Source: Aquiflexum gelatinilyticum (lineage in GTDB: Bacteria; Bacteroidota; Bacteroidia; Cytophagales; Cyclobacteriaceae). From it: a DNA stretch of 64,000 bases. Shown here in pieces: positions 16,219-25,206 of this stretch. Each line of letters opens with the position of its first letter. Position 1 is the first letter of the stretch. The stretch is from positions 62,001 to 126,000 of the forward strand of contig NZ_JANSUY010000017.1 of NCBI RefSeq assembly GCF_024741135.1, read 5' to 3'. Under the pieces are notes generated by a model, which was given only the letters and a program-made list of their open reading frames with translations, was not told the origin of the DNA and searched no databases. The translations under genes were made by a program, and so were the position numbers.

Positions 16219-18126
16219 GTGAAAACTTATCATTTACCACCATTAATTGTATTTATTTTTATTTTTTTACTTTTCCCCAAAGGTTCATTTGGAAATATTC
16301 TAAATGACAAAATAAACGTAGCCGACAGTTTACTTTTCCTATACCAAGATGCTGAATCCGACAGAGAAAAACTTAATTTTCTTTCGGAGCTTGTCAAGGT
16401 GATTCATTACTCTGATTCAGCCCAAAAATATTACCCTGAAGCCATCAGACTTGCACACAAAATTAAGGATCACGATTTAGAAGCTCAAAACCTAAATAGA
16501 TTGGGGGTTTATTACCGAAACATGAACCTACAGGAAGAGGCACTTAAACTGTATGAGGAGGCATTGGAGATAAGTAAAAAAAACAATAATCCTGTACAAA
16601 TAGGCCATTCTTTAAATAATATCGGCCAGATATACTTTTATAGGGATCTTTTTGAAGAGTCTTTAGAATATTATAAGGCAGCCGAATCCCAGTTTTTGAA
16701 AGTGGGTAACAAAGAAGGCTTGGCTTATAATTACACCGGAATGAGCCCTGTTTTAGGGGCTTTGGGAAAAAATAAAGAGGCACTCGACATCATTAACAAA
16801 GCCATTGAAATACGCCAAGAACAAGGAAATGAAAGACAATTGCTAGTCTCAAAATTCAATAGATCTGTGCTTTTAATGTCAATGGGAGAATTCAATTCGG
16901 TAGAGGATGACATCAAGAACCTCTATCAATATGGCCTCACTTATGATATAATTAGGGCGATCCATGCGCTTGAAAAACTTGTAGAGCTCAACATTGCCAC
17001 AAGAAATGTAAATCAAGCCATCAAGTATGCTGAAGAAGCTAAAATCCTGCACCAACAGCGTCCAAACTCAGAATCAATGATTGAGATTTATGAGATGATG
17101 TATCAGTTATATTTTGATCGGGGAAATACCACAGAATCGAAGAAATATCTGGCGCTTTTGGATCAGGAAAAAGAGATTTTAAGTGCGGAAAGAATTAAAA
17201 ATTACCTTGCAGGGCTTACTATCAAAAAACAGAAGGATGAAATTGCTGCTTTGAGCAGAGAGAATGAACTGATGCAGGCTAATCAGAAATTCAAAATGTA
17301 CATAACCTTTGCTCTGATGTTATTGGCATTTTCGCTCTTCATTGCATTTTCGATCTATTACAGGTCATACAAAAAAGAAATCCACAATATCCGTGTCCTG
17401 AAAGAAAAACAAAATCAGATCGAATGCCAAGCTGCAGAACTGAATCGTTTAAATATCGAAAAAGACAAAATATTCTCTATTCTCGCCCATGATCTCAAAG
17501 CACCTTTGGATTCACTTTGGGGAATGGTTAAGTTGATGAATGAAGAGAACCTAAGCCAAGAGGAATTTGAATCCTATTTGCCGATTTTATCCCAAAATCT
17601 TGGAAACAACTCCATGTTACTTGAAAACCTACTAATATGGTCTAGAAGCCAAATGAGGGGCATGAATACAGAATTTTCCAAGTTCAATCTATTCAAAGTA
17701 GTGGAACAAAGCCTCAGTTTCCTATCAGGATCAGGATATTATAAAGGACAAGTTTTGGAAAATTATATTCCAAAATCCATTGAGATCGAAGCTGAGAAAA
17801 CGATGCTTGAAATCGTAATCAGAAACCTACTCACCAACGCGCTGAAATTCACTAATGAAAATGATAAAATCACCGTCACTTTGGAAGAAGAGGAAAATTT
17901 CTATACCATTTCCATTTCTGACCAAGGAATAGGCATGACAGAAGCCGGCCTAAGCAAATTGTTTGGCAATGATTTTTACAGTACCTCCGGAACACATAAG
18001 GAAAAAGGAACCGGTTTGGGACTGTTGATATCCAAAGAACTTGTAAAGAAAAACAAAGGCGAAATTTGGGCAAAAAGCCAGATTGGCTCAGGATCCACTT
18101 TTTGTTTTACACTTCCAAAATCTTAA
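16219..18126 (+). CDS. TPR-containing sensor histidine kinase
   Basis: A 635-residue orphan kinase. A signal peptide (1-25) leads into periplasmic tetratricopeptide repeats (about 50-320; LGVYYRNMNLQEEALKLYEE is one unit). A coiled region, a transmembrane helix (about 361-381), a HisKA domain with H424 in ILAHDLKAPLDS, and a HATPase domain with N-box NLLTNALKF and GTGLGLLIS follow. It autophosphorylates on H424 in response to an unknown extracytoplasmic signal. No response regulator is adjacent. The GTG start is chosen because the signal peptide begins directly after it. Its stop codon overlaps the stop codon of convergent trkH. Confidence 0.9.
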   Translation: MKTYHLPPLIVFIFIFLLFPKGSFGNILNDKINVADSLLFLYQDAESDREKLNFLSELVKVIHYSDSAQKYYPEAIRLAHKIKDHDLEAQNLNRLGVYYRNMNLQEEALKLYEEALEISKKNNNPVQIGHSLNNIGQIYFYRDLFEESLEYYKAAESQFLKVGNKEGLAYNYTGMSPVLGALGKNKEALDIINKAIEIRQEQGNERQLLVSKFNRSVLLMSMGEFNSVEDDIKNLYQYGLTYDIIRAIHALEKLVELNIATRNVNQAIKYAEEAKILHQQRPNSESMIEIYEMMYQLYFDRGNTTESKKYLALLDQEKEILSAERIKNYLAGLTIKKQKDEIAALSRENELMQANQKFKMYITFALMLLAFSLFIAFSIYYRSYKKEIHNIRVLKEKQNQIECQAAELNRLNIEKDKIFSILAHDLKAPLDSLWGMVKLMNEENLSQEEFESYLPILSQNLGNNSMLLENLLIWSRSQMRGMNTEFSKFNLFKVVEQSLSFLSGSGYYKGQVLENYIPKSIEIEAEKTMLEIVIRNLLTNALKFTNENDKITVTLEEEENFYTISISDQGIGMTEAGLSKLFGNDFYSTSGTHKEKGTGLGLLISKELVKKNKGEIWAKSQIGSGSTFCFTLPKS

Positions 18127-19574
18127 TTGGCTCTCCAAAAATACGGGGTAAACAAAACGAGGATTGTAAACAATTCCAGCCTGCCCAATAGCATCAAAAA
18201 GCTGAGAATCATTTTTGAATAAGGATCAAAGAAGGCAAAATTATAAATCGGTCCTACTTTACCTATTCCCGGTCCCACATTGCCCAAGCAAGTGGCTACT
18301 GCACCAAATGAGGTGAGAATGTCATATCCCATCAGGGAAATCACCACAGATCCTGTCACAAAAATCATAAGGTAAATCAACAGGAAATTCATGATATGGG
18401 TAATGATTTTTCCTGTAACCCTGTCACCGTTTATTTTTAAAGGAACCACTGCCCGTGGATGTACAATTCTTTTGAATTCAAGCCAACTGTTTTTGAAGAA
18501 GGTTAAGTGCCTGACAAATTTGATCCCACCTGCGGTAGAACCGGCAGATGCACCCAAAAACAATAACATAAAGAAAATCAAAGTAAGTCCATCATGGTAG
18601 GAAGTGTAGTCAGCGGATACAAATCCCGTAGTCGTGATTAGGGATACAATCTGAAACAAAGTATCCCTAAATGCTTTTTCCAAATCTTGACTTGAATAAA
18701 AATAAACAGGAACAGTAATGAAAAAAGCAAGGACAATTATGGTAGAAGCATACGCTTTGAATTCATCTGAACGCCATACTTTATCAAATTTTCCTGTAAG
18801 TCCAAAATAGATTACAGTAAAGTTAGTACCTGCCAAAAACATAAAAATTATAGCAGAATATTGGATAAAGGCTGAATCATAAAAAGCCATACTCGCATTT
18901 TTGGTAGAAAATCCACCTGTGGCCATCGTAGTCAATGCGTGATTGACAGCGTCAAAAAATGTCATCCCACCAAAATAATACAATACACCAAGGGTAAAGG
19001 TAAGCCCTACATAAATCAGCCATAACCTTTTGGCTGTCTCTTGAATCCGTGGATGTAGTTTATCTGAGGTAGGTCCTGGTGATTCTGCCACAAACAACTC
19101 AATGCCACCTATACCCAAAAGTGGAAATATGGCCACTGTCAAAACGATAATTCCAAGTCCTCCTACCCACTGGGACATGCTTCTCCAAAAAAGAATTCCT
19201 TCAGGAACCACTTCTATGTCGGTCAAAATACTTGCACCGGTAGTGGTAAGTCCTGAAACAGTTTCAAATAAAGCATCGCTGAAGGTAGCTGTTGTCCCGC
19301 TCAGCATATATGGAAGCATTCCAAATACAGACATGAAAACCCAACTCAGCGTGACTATCAGGTATCCCTCTCTTTTTCTGATATTCTGATCTTGCTTTGC
19401 AAAAGAAAAAAACATGATTGCACCCACTATCAGAGAAGCAGAAGCGGACATTAACAACGGGTAATGGTCTCCACTTTCGAAGTATAATGAAAATCCAAGT
19501 CCCGGAAACATCAAAAGTGATAAAAGCATCAACAATGCCCCCATTACTTTTCCAATAGCCCTATAATGAATCAT
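18123..19574 (-). CDS. trkH: TrkH family potassium uptake protein
   Basis: A 483-residue integral membrane K+ channel-like subunit with about ten or more helices. The repeated pore-loop/selectivity-filter regions can be seen in SGLTTTGASI, ATGGFSTKNAS, LITTTGFVSAD and ATCLGNVGPGIG. It moves K+ inward under the control of the cytoplasmic TrkA ring. The start codon is 1 nt from the trkA stop, so the pair is one operon with trkA first. It ends tail-to-tail with the kinase gene, overlapping it by 4 bp. Confidence 0.95.
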   Translation of the reverse strand: MIHYRAIGKVMGALLMLLSLLMFPGLGFSLYFESGDHYPLLMSASASLIVGAIMFFSFAKQDQNIRKREGYLIVTLSWVFMSVFGMLPYMLSGTTATFSDALFETVSGLTTTGASILTDIEVVPEGILFWRSMSQWVGGLGIIVLTVAIFPLLGIGGIELFVAESPGPTSDKLHPRIQETAKRLWLIYVGLTFTLGVLYYFGGMTFFDAVNHALTTMATGGFSTKNASMAFYDSAFIQYSAIIFMFLAGTNFTVIYFGLTGKFDKVWRSDEFKAYASTIIVLAFFITVPVYFYSSQDLEKAFRDTLFQIVSLITTTGFVSADYTSYHDGLTLIFFMLLFLGASAGSTAGGIKFVRHLTFFKNSWLEFKRIVHPRAVVPLKINGDRVTGKIITHIMNFLLIYLMIFVTGSVVISLMGYDILTSFGAVATCLGNVGPGIGKVGPIYNFAFFDPYSKMILSFLMLLGRLELFTILVLFTPYFWRAN

Positions 19575-19575
19575 A

Positions 19576-20916
19576 TCAATGGAAAAGTTTCTCTAAAGCT
19601 GCTTTGGCTGCTGGCAAGGCAAGAACAATAGCCTTATCATCTACATGAAGCATAAAATCTCCATCAGGTATAAAAACTTCTTCTCCCCGGATTACGCCTG
19701 CAACAATGGCTGTATCAGGGAAATGAAGTTCTTTTAAGGATTTTTTTGTCAATCTATTTCCTTTTGTGATTACGTATTGGATGATTTCTGCATCTACCCC
19801 ATAGATTCCTGATACCGCTTCCACTTTTCCTTTTTTTAAAAAACGGGTTATTTGATTGGCTGCAACTAGTTTTTTATTGATAAGGGAATCCACGCCTATA
19901 CTATGCGAAATATGGATATACTCTCTGGTATCTACATGGGCAATGGTTTTGTAAACACCATGATTCTTTGCACTGAGCGAGGTGATAATGTTAGTTTCTG
20001 AAGATTCTGTAAGGGAGATGAAAGCTTCCATTTGTTCCAATCCCTCTTCAATCAAAAGTTCAATGTTTTTGTAATCCCCATTGATAATCAAGGTATTATT
20101 TAGCCTTTCAGAAAGCCATTTACATCTTTCCTTATCTCTGTGGACCAAAGTCACACGGAATTCATCTTCAAGCTTCAAGGCTGTAGCAAATGCCATATCA
20201 TCACCTCCAATGATCATGATATTTTTGATGCTTATTTTTTTCTCCCCAAGAAGTTCAATGATGGATTCAACAGCTTTTTTATTAGAAATGAAAAATACGT
20301 GATCGTTGTTTCTGATGATGGTATTGCCTCTCGGAATGATCGTCATCTGATCTCTGACTATTGCTACGATCCTGATATCCCCAAATAAAGGGATGTCTTT
20401 CATGTCAGCTATTTTTTTGTTGAATAATGGACTGTATTGATCCAATGAAATCCCGACAATATTGAGTTTACCTCCTTCGAATTCAATAACTTCCGTAAAT
20501 GTAGAATTTTTGATCATCCGGTATATTTCACCGCTACAAAGCATGGTGGGTGAAATAATATTGTCTATTCCGATGTTTTTGAAGTAAACCTCGTGTTCAG
20601 GTTCTAAGTAATCATGGTTTCGTACTCTCGCAATCACCCGTTTTGCACCCAATTGTTTTGCCAAAGTAGCTGCCACAATATTTGTCTTTTCTGAAGTGGT
20701 AACAGCCATAAACATATGCGTATCCTTCAGGTTGGCATTATTGAGCACTTCGAGTGAAGTCGCATCTCCCATGATGGTCATGACGTCAAGATGTGAAGCC
20801 GCATTGTCCAATGCATCCTTATCTACATCAATCAGGGTTATATCCTTGTTTTCATAACTAAGTTGCTCCGCTAGATGGTAACCCATATCTCCGGCACCTG
20901 CAATGACAATGTTCAT
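19576..20916 (-). CDS. trkA: Trk potassium regulatory protein TrkA
   Basis: A cytoplasmic gating subunit with two RCK/TrkA-N units. The first Rossmann fold opens at the start with NIVIAGAGDMGYHLAE and an acidic TLIDVDKD that binds NAD(H). The second is MIIGGDDMAFATALK. TrkA-C domains follow each (GVIRGEEVFIPDGD near the end). The ATG at 20916 is chosen because homologues begin MNIVIAGAG; ATGs at 20922 and 20934 are possible but add residues before the first strand. Nucleotide binding controls TrkH opening. Confidence 0.94.
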   Translation of the reverse strand: MNIVIAGAGDMGYHLAEQLSYENKDITLIDVDKDALDNAASHLDVMTIMGDATSLEVLNNANLKDTHMFMAVTTSEKTNIVAATLAKQLGAKRVIARVRNHDYLEPEHEVYFKNIGIDNIISPTMLCSGEIYRMIKNSTFTEVIEFEGGKLNIVGISLDQYSPLFNKKIADMKDIPLFGDIRIVAIVRDQMTIIPRGNTIIRNNDHVFFISNKKAVESIIELLGEKKISIKNIMIIGGDDMAFATALKLEDEFRVTLVHRDKERCKWLSERLNNTLIINGDYKNIELLIEEGLEQMEAFISLTESSETNIITSLSAKNHGVYKTIAHVDTREYIHISHSIGVDSLINKKLVAANQITRFLKKGKVEAVSGIYGVDAEIIQYVITKGNRLTKKSLKELHFPDTAIVAGVIRGEEVFIPDGDFMLHVDDKAIVLALPAAKAALEKLFH

Positions 20917-21022
20917 TCCCATTTGAAATATCAATAAGAGTCAGGGGTGTAAAAGCTTATCCTGTCCAAATCGGGCAAAAGGTATGATGTTTTGCACCTA
21001 AGCGCAATAAGAAATAAGTTTT

Positions 21023-21682
21023 TTATTTACAGAAGGATTGGAGATACTTTTCTGTCTGGGTGTTTCCGAGTCTTTTGGCTTCATTCCAGTCTTCGCAAGC
21101 GGCAGAATTATTTCCTGTTTTATAATGACAAAACCCCCTGTTGGTCAAAACGTCTGCATTAGACGGGCTGAGTTTCAATGCATAATCATAATCAGGTATG
21201 GCCTTGGCGTGTTGGTTTGATTTAAGGTAACAATTCCCTCTGTTGAAATGGTAAGCCCAGACCAACTCAAATTCTTCTCCATTAATTTTACTGAACTTAA
21301 TGGCATCTGTATAGGCAGCTATCGCTTCTGTGAGGCGGTTTTCCCTTTGAAGAATGTTTCCGAGATAATACGCCATCTCATCATCTTCCTCAAAGATCAA
21401 AAGCCCTTTTCTTAAGGTTTCGATCACTTTTTCCTTTTGGGAAGCCACCTGCCCTCCTGCTCTATAAAAATTCAAATAAGCCGGGTGGAATGATGGATCA
21501 TCCAAAATCACCTGTTGCAGAATCCGTGCAGCACTTTCAAAGTTTCCTTTGGAAATCATGTCAACAGCAGTATTGTTGATTTCTATTGAATTCTCCCGAT
21601 CTTCGGGTTCCACATCAAAAATCTGCTGTGCTGAAGAAAATGAGACAATCAAAAAGAAAATGACCGAATAGTAAAATTTCAT
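21023..21682 (-). CDS. Exported tetratricopeptide repeat protein
   Basis: A 219-residue protein. The ATG at 21682 gives a clean signal peptide (KFYYSVIFFLIVSFSSAQ). An upstream in-frame ATG at 21733 would bury it, so it is rejected. About four TPR units follow, for example LNFYRAGGQVASQKEKVIE, DEMAYYLGNILQRENRLTEA and VLTNRGFCHYKTGNNSAACE. It is likely a periplasmic protein-interaction scaffold of unknown partner. It lies 47 nt downstream of rmuC on the same strand. Confidence 0.83.
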   Translation of the reverse strand: MKFYYSVIFFLIVSFSSAQQIFDVEPEDRENSIEINNTAVDMISKGNFESAARILQQVILDDPSFHPAYLNFYRAGGQVASQKEKVIETLRKGLLIFEEDDEMAYYLGNILQRENRLTEAIAAYTDAIKFSKINGEEFELVWAYHFNRGNCYLKSNQHAKAIPDYDYALKLSPSNADVLTNRGFCHYKTGNNSAACEDWNEAKRLGNTQTEKYLQSFCK

Positions 21683-21729
21683 AGGGGATTGATTTTTCTC
21701 AAATTTAAAAATGGAAATTAGTTTAACAA

Positions 21730-22980
21730 TCATTCAAGAAGTTTTCTTCCCTCATCTTCCGGCATAATTTCTACCTCTTTCAATTTTCGCTGAATTACCC
21801 TTGTCCTGGTTCCTACCAATTCATCCAAATCGGTATGTGCTTCAATAATTTTCTTTTGAGCTTTGCTGATCAAATCCCCGAATTTTGAAAATTCAGACTT
21901 GACGGCTCCCAATACCTTCCAAACTTCGCTGCTCCTCTCCTGTATAGCCAATGTCCTGAATCCCATTTGAAGACTGTTCAACATCGCGGCTAAAGTTGTC
22001 GGTCCGGTAATGATGATTTTGTAATCCTTTTGCAGGGATTGCGCAAGATTGGGTTCACGGAGAACTTCTGCATACAGACTTTCCATGGGAAGGAAAAGCA
22101 TGGCAAAATCGGTGGTAAACGGGGGATGCAGATATTTTTGGCTGATATCCTGAGCGGCTTTCCGGATGGCTTTGAAGAGATCGGCCCTTGCCAAATCTAT
22201 GATAAGCTTGTCTCCGGTATCATAGGCATCCTGAAGTCTGTAAAAAGTTTCTTGCGGAAATTTGGCATCAATCGGCAGGTAAACCGGCCCGTCTTCCTTG
22301 CTTCCGGGCATTTTGATGGCAAATTCTACCCGCTCCGAATTCCCTTTTTTGACGGAAACATTACTTGCATACTGTTCGGGGGAAAGGATATTTTCCAAAA
22401 TCCCATGCAATTGGTATTCTCCCAACACTCCCCTGCTTTTGACATTGCTCAGCACCCGCTTGAGGTCACCCACTCCGGTTGCGAGGTTCTGCATTTCTCC
22501 AAGTCCTTTTTGCACAGCCAAAAGTTGGTTGGTTACCAATTCAAAAGATTGACCCAATCTTGCCTCTAAGGTCTTCTGCAATTTTTCATCGACCGTTTCC
22601 CTCATTTTGTCCAATCGCTCTTCGGTAGATGCCAACATTCTCTCCTGTTTGAAGATCAGGTCTTGGAATTTTTCTCTTTGTAGTTCATTGAATTCTTTGA
22701 CATTTTCTCTGAAAATCGTCCCAAAATCCTTCAAAACCTCAGACTGTTCTTTTGAATTTGCTCGAAGGGAATCGAAAACCAAGCCAAACTGCCTAAGCAA
22801 TCCCTCTTGTATTTCAGTCCTATTTGCAGCCATTTGTTGGGCAAATTCCTGCTTTAACTGACTAATTTCCAATTGATTGAAATCCCTTTCGGACTTTTGA
22901 GATAGAAACTTAATGACTAAAAAGATGATCAGTAAAATCTGAATTACTGAAAGAGAAATCAAAATGGTTTCAATAGACAT
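21730..22980 (-). CDS. rmuC: DNA recombination protein RmuC
   Basis: A 416-residue protein with an N-terminal membrane anchor (about 5-25, ILISLSVIQILLIIFLVIKF), a long coiled coil (30-170) and the RmuC nuclease-like domain (KSRGVLGEYQLHGILENIL, VYLPIDAKFPQETFYRL, LFLPMESLYAEVL). RmuC limits inversions at short inverted repeats in E. coli. The ATG at 22980 is chosen because it starts just before the anchor and overlaps the hydrolase stop by 11 bp, a typical coupled junction. A 40-residue upstream extension is possible but would lie inside the hydrolase gene. Confidence 0.93.
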   Translation of the reverse strand: MSIETILISLSVIQILLIIFLVIKFLSQKSERDFNQLEISQLKQEFAQQMAANRTEIQEGLLRQFGLVFDSLRANSKEQSEVLKDFGTIFRENVKEFNELQREKFQDLIFKQERMLASTEERLDKMRETVDEKLQKTLEARLGQSFELVTNQLLAVQKGLGEMQNLATGVGDLKRVLSNVKSRGVLGEYQLHGILENILSPEQYASNVSVKKGNSERVEFAIKMPGSKEDGPVYLPIDAKFPQETFYRLQDAYDTGDKLIIDLARADLFKAIRKAAQDISQKYLHPPFTTDFAMLFLPMESLYAEVLREPNLAQSLQKDYKIIITGPTTLAAMLNSLQMGFRTLAIQERSSEVWKVLGAVKSEFSKFGDLISKAQKKIIEAHTDLDELVGTRTRVIQRKLKEVEIMPEDEGRKLLE

Positions 22981-23983
22981 GGCTGAAGAATTTGGGGGTA
23001 GAAAAGTAATCTCTTTCAACCTGAATGCCCAAAAATGACAGATATTCTGAGACAGTCTCCGTCGGTATTTCTTCCATAGGCACATGTCCTGCATTTTCAA
23101 AAACCTTCAATTTGGAGCCGGGAATGGCTTCTGCGAGCCTTTCTCCGTTTTGTAAAGGAATCCAATTGTCATGTTTTCCCCACATGATCAGAACCGGCAT
23201 ATTCAGTTTTTCAAAATCTACCTCATAAGGTTTTCTGGTAGTCAGCCTGTCCAATGTTGCCTGCCTGTTTCCTTCCATTCTCAACAGTTCGTAATACCTG
23301 GTCAACATCTCGTCTGTGATTCTTGAATTGTCATAGAAAACCTGTTTCAGGTTTAGGCCAAAAACAAATTTGGGAGTGCATTTGAGCAAAAGCTTGTTGA
23401 AAACCGGGTTTTGGGCCACTTTGAAAATCCAAGCACCTGAGTTATACGATTTGCTTTGGGCAGAATCTGTTCGGGTTTTCGGTCTTGCACCCGATGAATC
23501 GATGAGGTTTAAAGTCAATATCCTTTCTGGTTGGTCTGAGGCCATTTTTAGCGCCACTCCTCCACCCATACTGTTGCCGGCCACATGAAATTCTCTCAAA
23601 TCCAACTGGTCTGCGATACCGAATACAAGTTTGGAATAGTCCTCAATTCCATAACGTTTTTGCAAATCGGGACCTGTAAGGCCGTGACCCGGCAAATCCA
23701 TGGAAATGGTCATAAAAAATGGACTCAACTCATTTTCCCAAGCTTCCCAAGTGTGAAGGGAAGAAAAACTCCCATGGATCAAAAAGATCGGTTCTCCTTC
23801 TCCCCTGACCTTCACATGAACGTTCACACCATCTACCATTAAAAAAAATGAATTTTCATCGCCGTATTTTCCGATTAGTTCATCAGGTGCAATATCACCT
23901 CTATAGCAAGCCAATAAACCAATAATCACAATCAAAACAAGGAATAATATGACCTTAAGCAACTTGAGAATAAATCTTTTCAT
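22970..23983 (-). CDS. Alpha/beta hydrolase, membrane-anchored
   Basis: A 337-residue hydrolase with an N-terminal hydrophobic helix (about 7-26) that should anchor it to the membrane. The fold motifs are FLIHGSFSSLHTW (oxyanion loop), nucleophile Ser138 in VAGNSMGGGVAL, acid Asp in IMWGKHDNWIP and catalytic His in NAGHVPMEE. The substrate, probably an ester or lipid-like compound, is unknown. It overlaps rmuC downstream and is divergent from the DUF2891 gene. Confidence 0.9.
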   Translation of the reverse strand: MKRFILKLLKVILFLVLIVIIGLLACYRGDIAPDELIGKYGDENSFFLMVDGVNVHVKVRGEGEPIFLIHGSFSSLHTWEAWENELSPFFMTISMDLPGHGLTGPDLQKRYGIEDYSKLVFGIADQLDLREFHVAGNSMGGGVALKMASDQPERILTLNLIDSSGARPKTRTDSAQSKSYNSGAWIFKVAQNPVFNKLLLKCTPKFVFGLNLKQVFYDNSRITDEMLTRYYELLRMEGNRQATLDRLTTRKPYEVDFEKLNMPVLIMWGKHDNWIPLQNGERLAEAIPGSKLKVFENAGHVPMEEIPTETVSEYLSFLGIQVERDYFSTPKFFSHVY

Positions 23984-24114
23984 GAATTTGTGTCGGAATA
24001 ATTATAGGCAAAATATCAATTATCAAGCTATTTATAACTCCCTTAAGCCAAATAAAAGAGCCTTCCTGAAAAAATCACCATTATCCCTTATATTCAAAAT
24101 CCAAAACCATCGAC

Positions 24115-25206
24115 ATGATCAGATCTTTGTTCTTATTGATTTTCCTGACAGGCTTTCTTTTATCCTGTCAGCCTAAAAAGGAAACCCCCGAAATCCCCGA
24201 CCCTATTCGCCTGACAGAAGCTGAAGCCAACAGACTTTCAAAACTTCCGCTGGATTGTATGCAAACCGAATATCCCAATAAGCTCAACCAAACTTTGGGA
24301 AATGAATCTGAACTGAAAGGCCCAAAAGCACTTCATCCAGCTTTTTATGGCTGCTTTGACTGGCATTCAAGTATGCATGGTCATTGGATGTTGGTGAGTC
24401 TTCTGAGACAATTCCCCGACTTAGAAAATGGAGAAGAAATCAGAAGGAAATTATTGGAAAATATCAGCGCAGAAAACATTGCTGTAGAGGTCGCCTATTT
24501 TAAAGGCCCCTCTGATCCGGGTTTTTCTAGGACTTACGGTTGGGCTTGGATGCTGAAACTCGCAGAGGAAATCCATCTTTGGGATGATCCTTTGGCAAGG
24601 GAACTGGAAAAAAATCTCCAGCCATTGACAGACCTCATGGTGGAAAAGTACCTTGAGTTTTTGCCAAAACTCATTTATCCCATCAGGGTTGGTGAGCATA
24701 CCAATATTGCTTTTGGATTGTCGTTGGCTTATGATTATGCCAAAACATTGAATCACGTTGGCCTGCAGGAATTGATTAAATCCAGGGCTTTGGACTGGTT
24801 TTTTAAAGATGGAAATTGCCCTTTGGTCTATGAACCGAGCGGTTTTGACTTTTTGTCTCCATGCTTTCAGGAATTGGATATCATGAGAAAAGTGATGACC
24901 AAAGAAGATTTTCAGAAATGGATAAAGCAGTTTTTACCCCAATTGACAAATACTGACTTTGCTTTGGAGCCGGGTAAAGTCAGTGACCGGACAGATGGTA
25001 AATTGGTTCACCTTGACGGACTTAACTTTAGCAGGGCTTGGGTTTTGTATGGTTTGATCAAAGAATATCCTGAAGAATATGGACACCTGATGCAGGTAGC
25101 CAATGACCATATCAATTATTCCCTTCCTTCCATCGTGGATGACAATTATGAAGGAACGCATTGGTTGGGCAGTTTTGCCGTTTACGCATTGCAGCAGGCA
25201 CCATGA
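24115..25206 (+). CDS. DUF2891 family lipoprotein
   Basis: A 363-residue protein with a lipoprotein signal (LTGFLLSC, Cys18). The body matches DUF2891: HPAFYGCFDWHSSMHGHWML near residues 77-96, then GWAWMLKLAEEIHLW and HTNIAFGLSLAYDYAK. It is probably an all-helical (alpha/alpha) barrel-like fold, with conserved His/Asp/Trp suggestive of an enzyme. The activity is unknown. The stop overlaps the start of the Nramp-like gene as ATGA, so the two are translationally coupled and may act together. Confidence 0.88.
   Translation: MIRSLFLLIFLTGFLLSCQPKKETPEIPDPIRLTEAEANRLSKLPLDCMQTEYPNKLNQTLGNESELKGPKALHPAFYGCFDWHSSMHGHWMLVSLLRQFPDLENGEEIRRKLLENISAENIAVEVAYFKGPSDPGFSRTYGWAWMLKLAEEIHLWDDPLARELEKNLQPLTDLMVEKYLEFLPKLIYPIRVGEHTNIAFGLSLAYDYAKTLNHVGLQELIKSRALDWFFKDGNCPLVYEPSGFDFLSPCFQELDIMRKVMTKEDFQKWIKQFLPQLTNTDFALEPGKVSDRTDGKLVHLDGLNFSRAWVLYGLIKEYPEEYGHLMQVANDHINYSLPSIVDDNYEGTHWLGSFAVYALQQAP

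Noticed and set aside
22981-23100. 40-residue N-terminal extension of RmuC
   Set aside because: It lies inside the hydrolase gene and precedes the natural membrane-anchor start at 22980.
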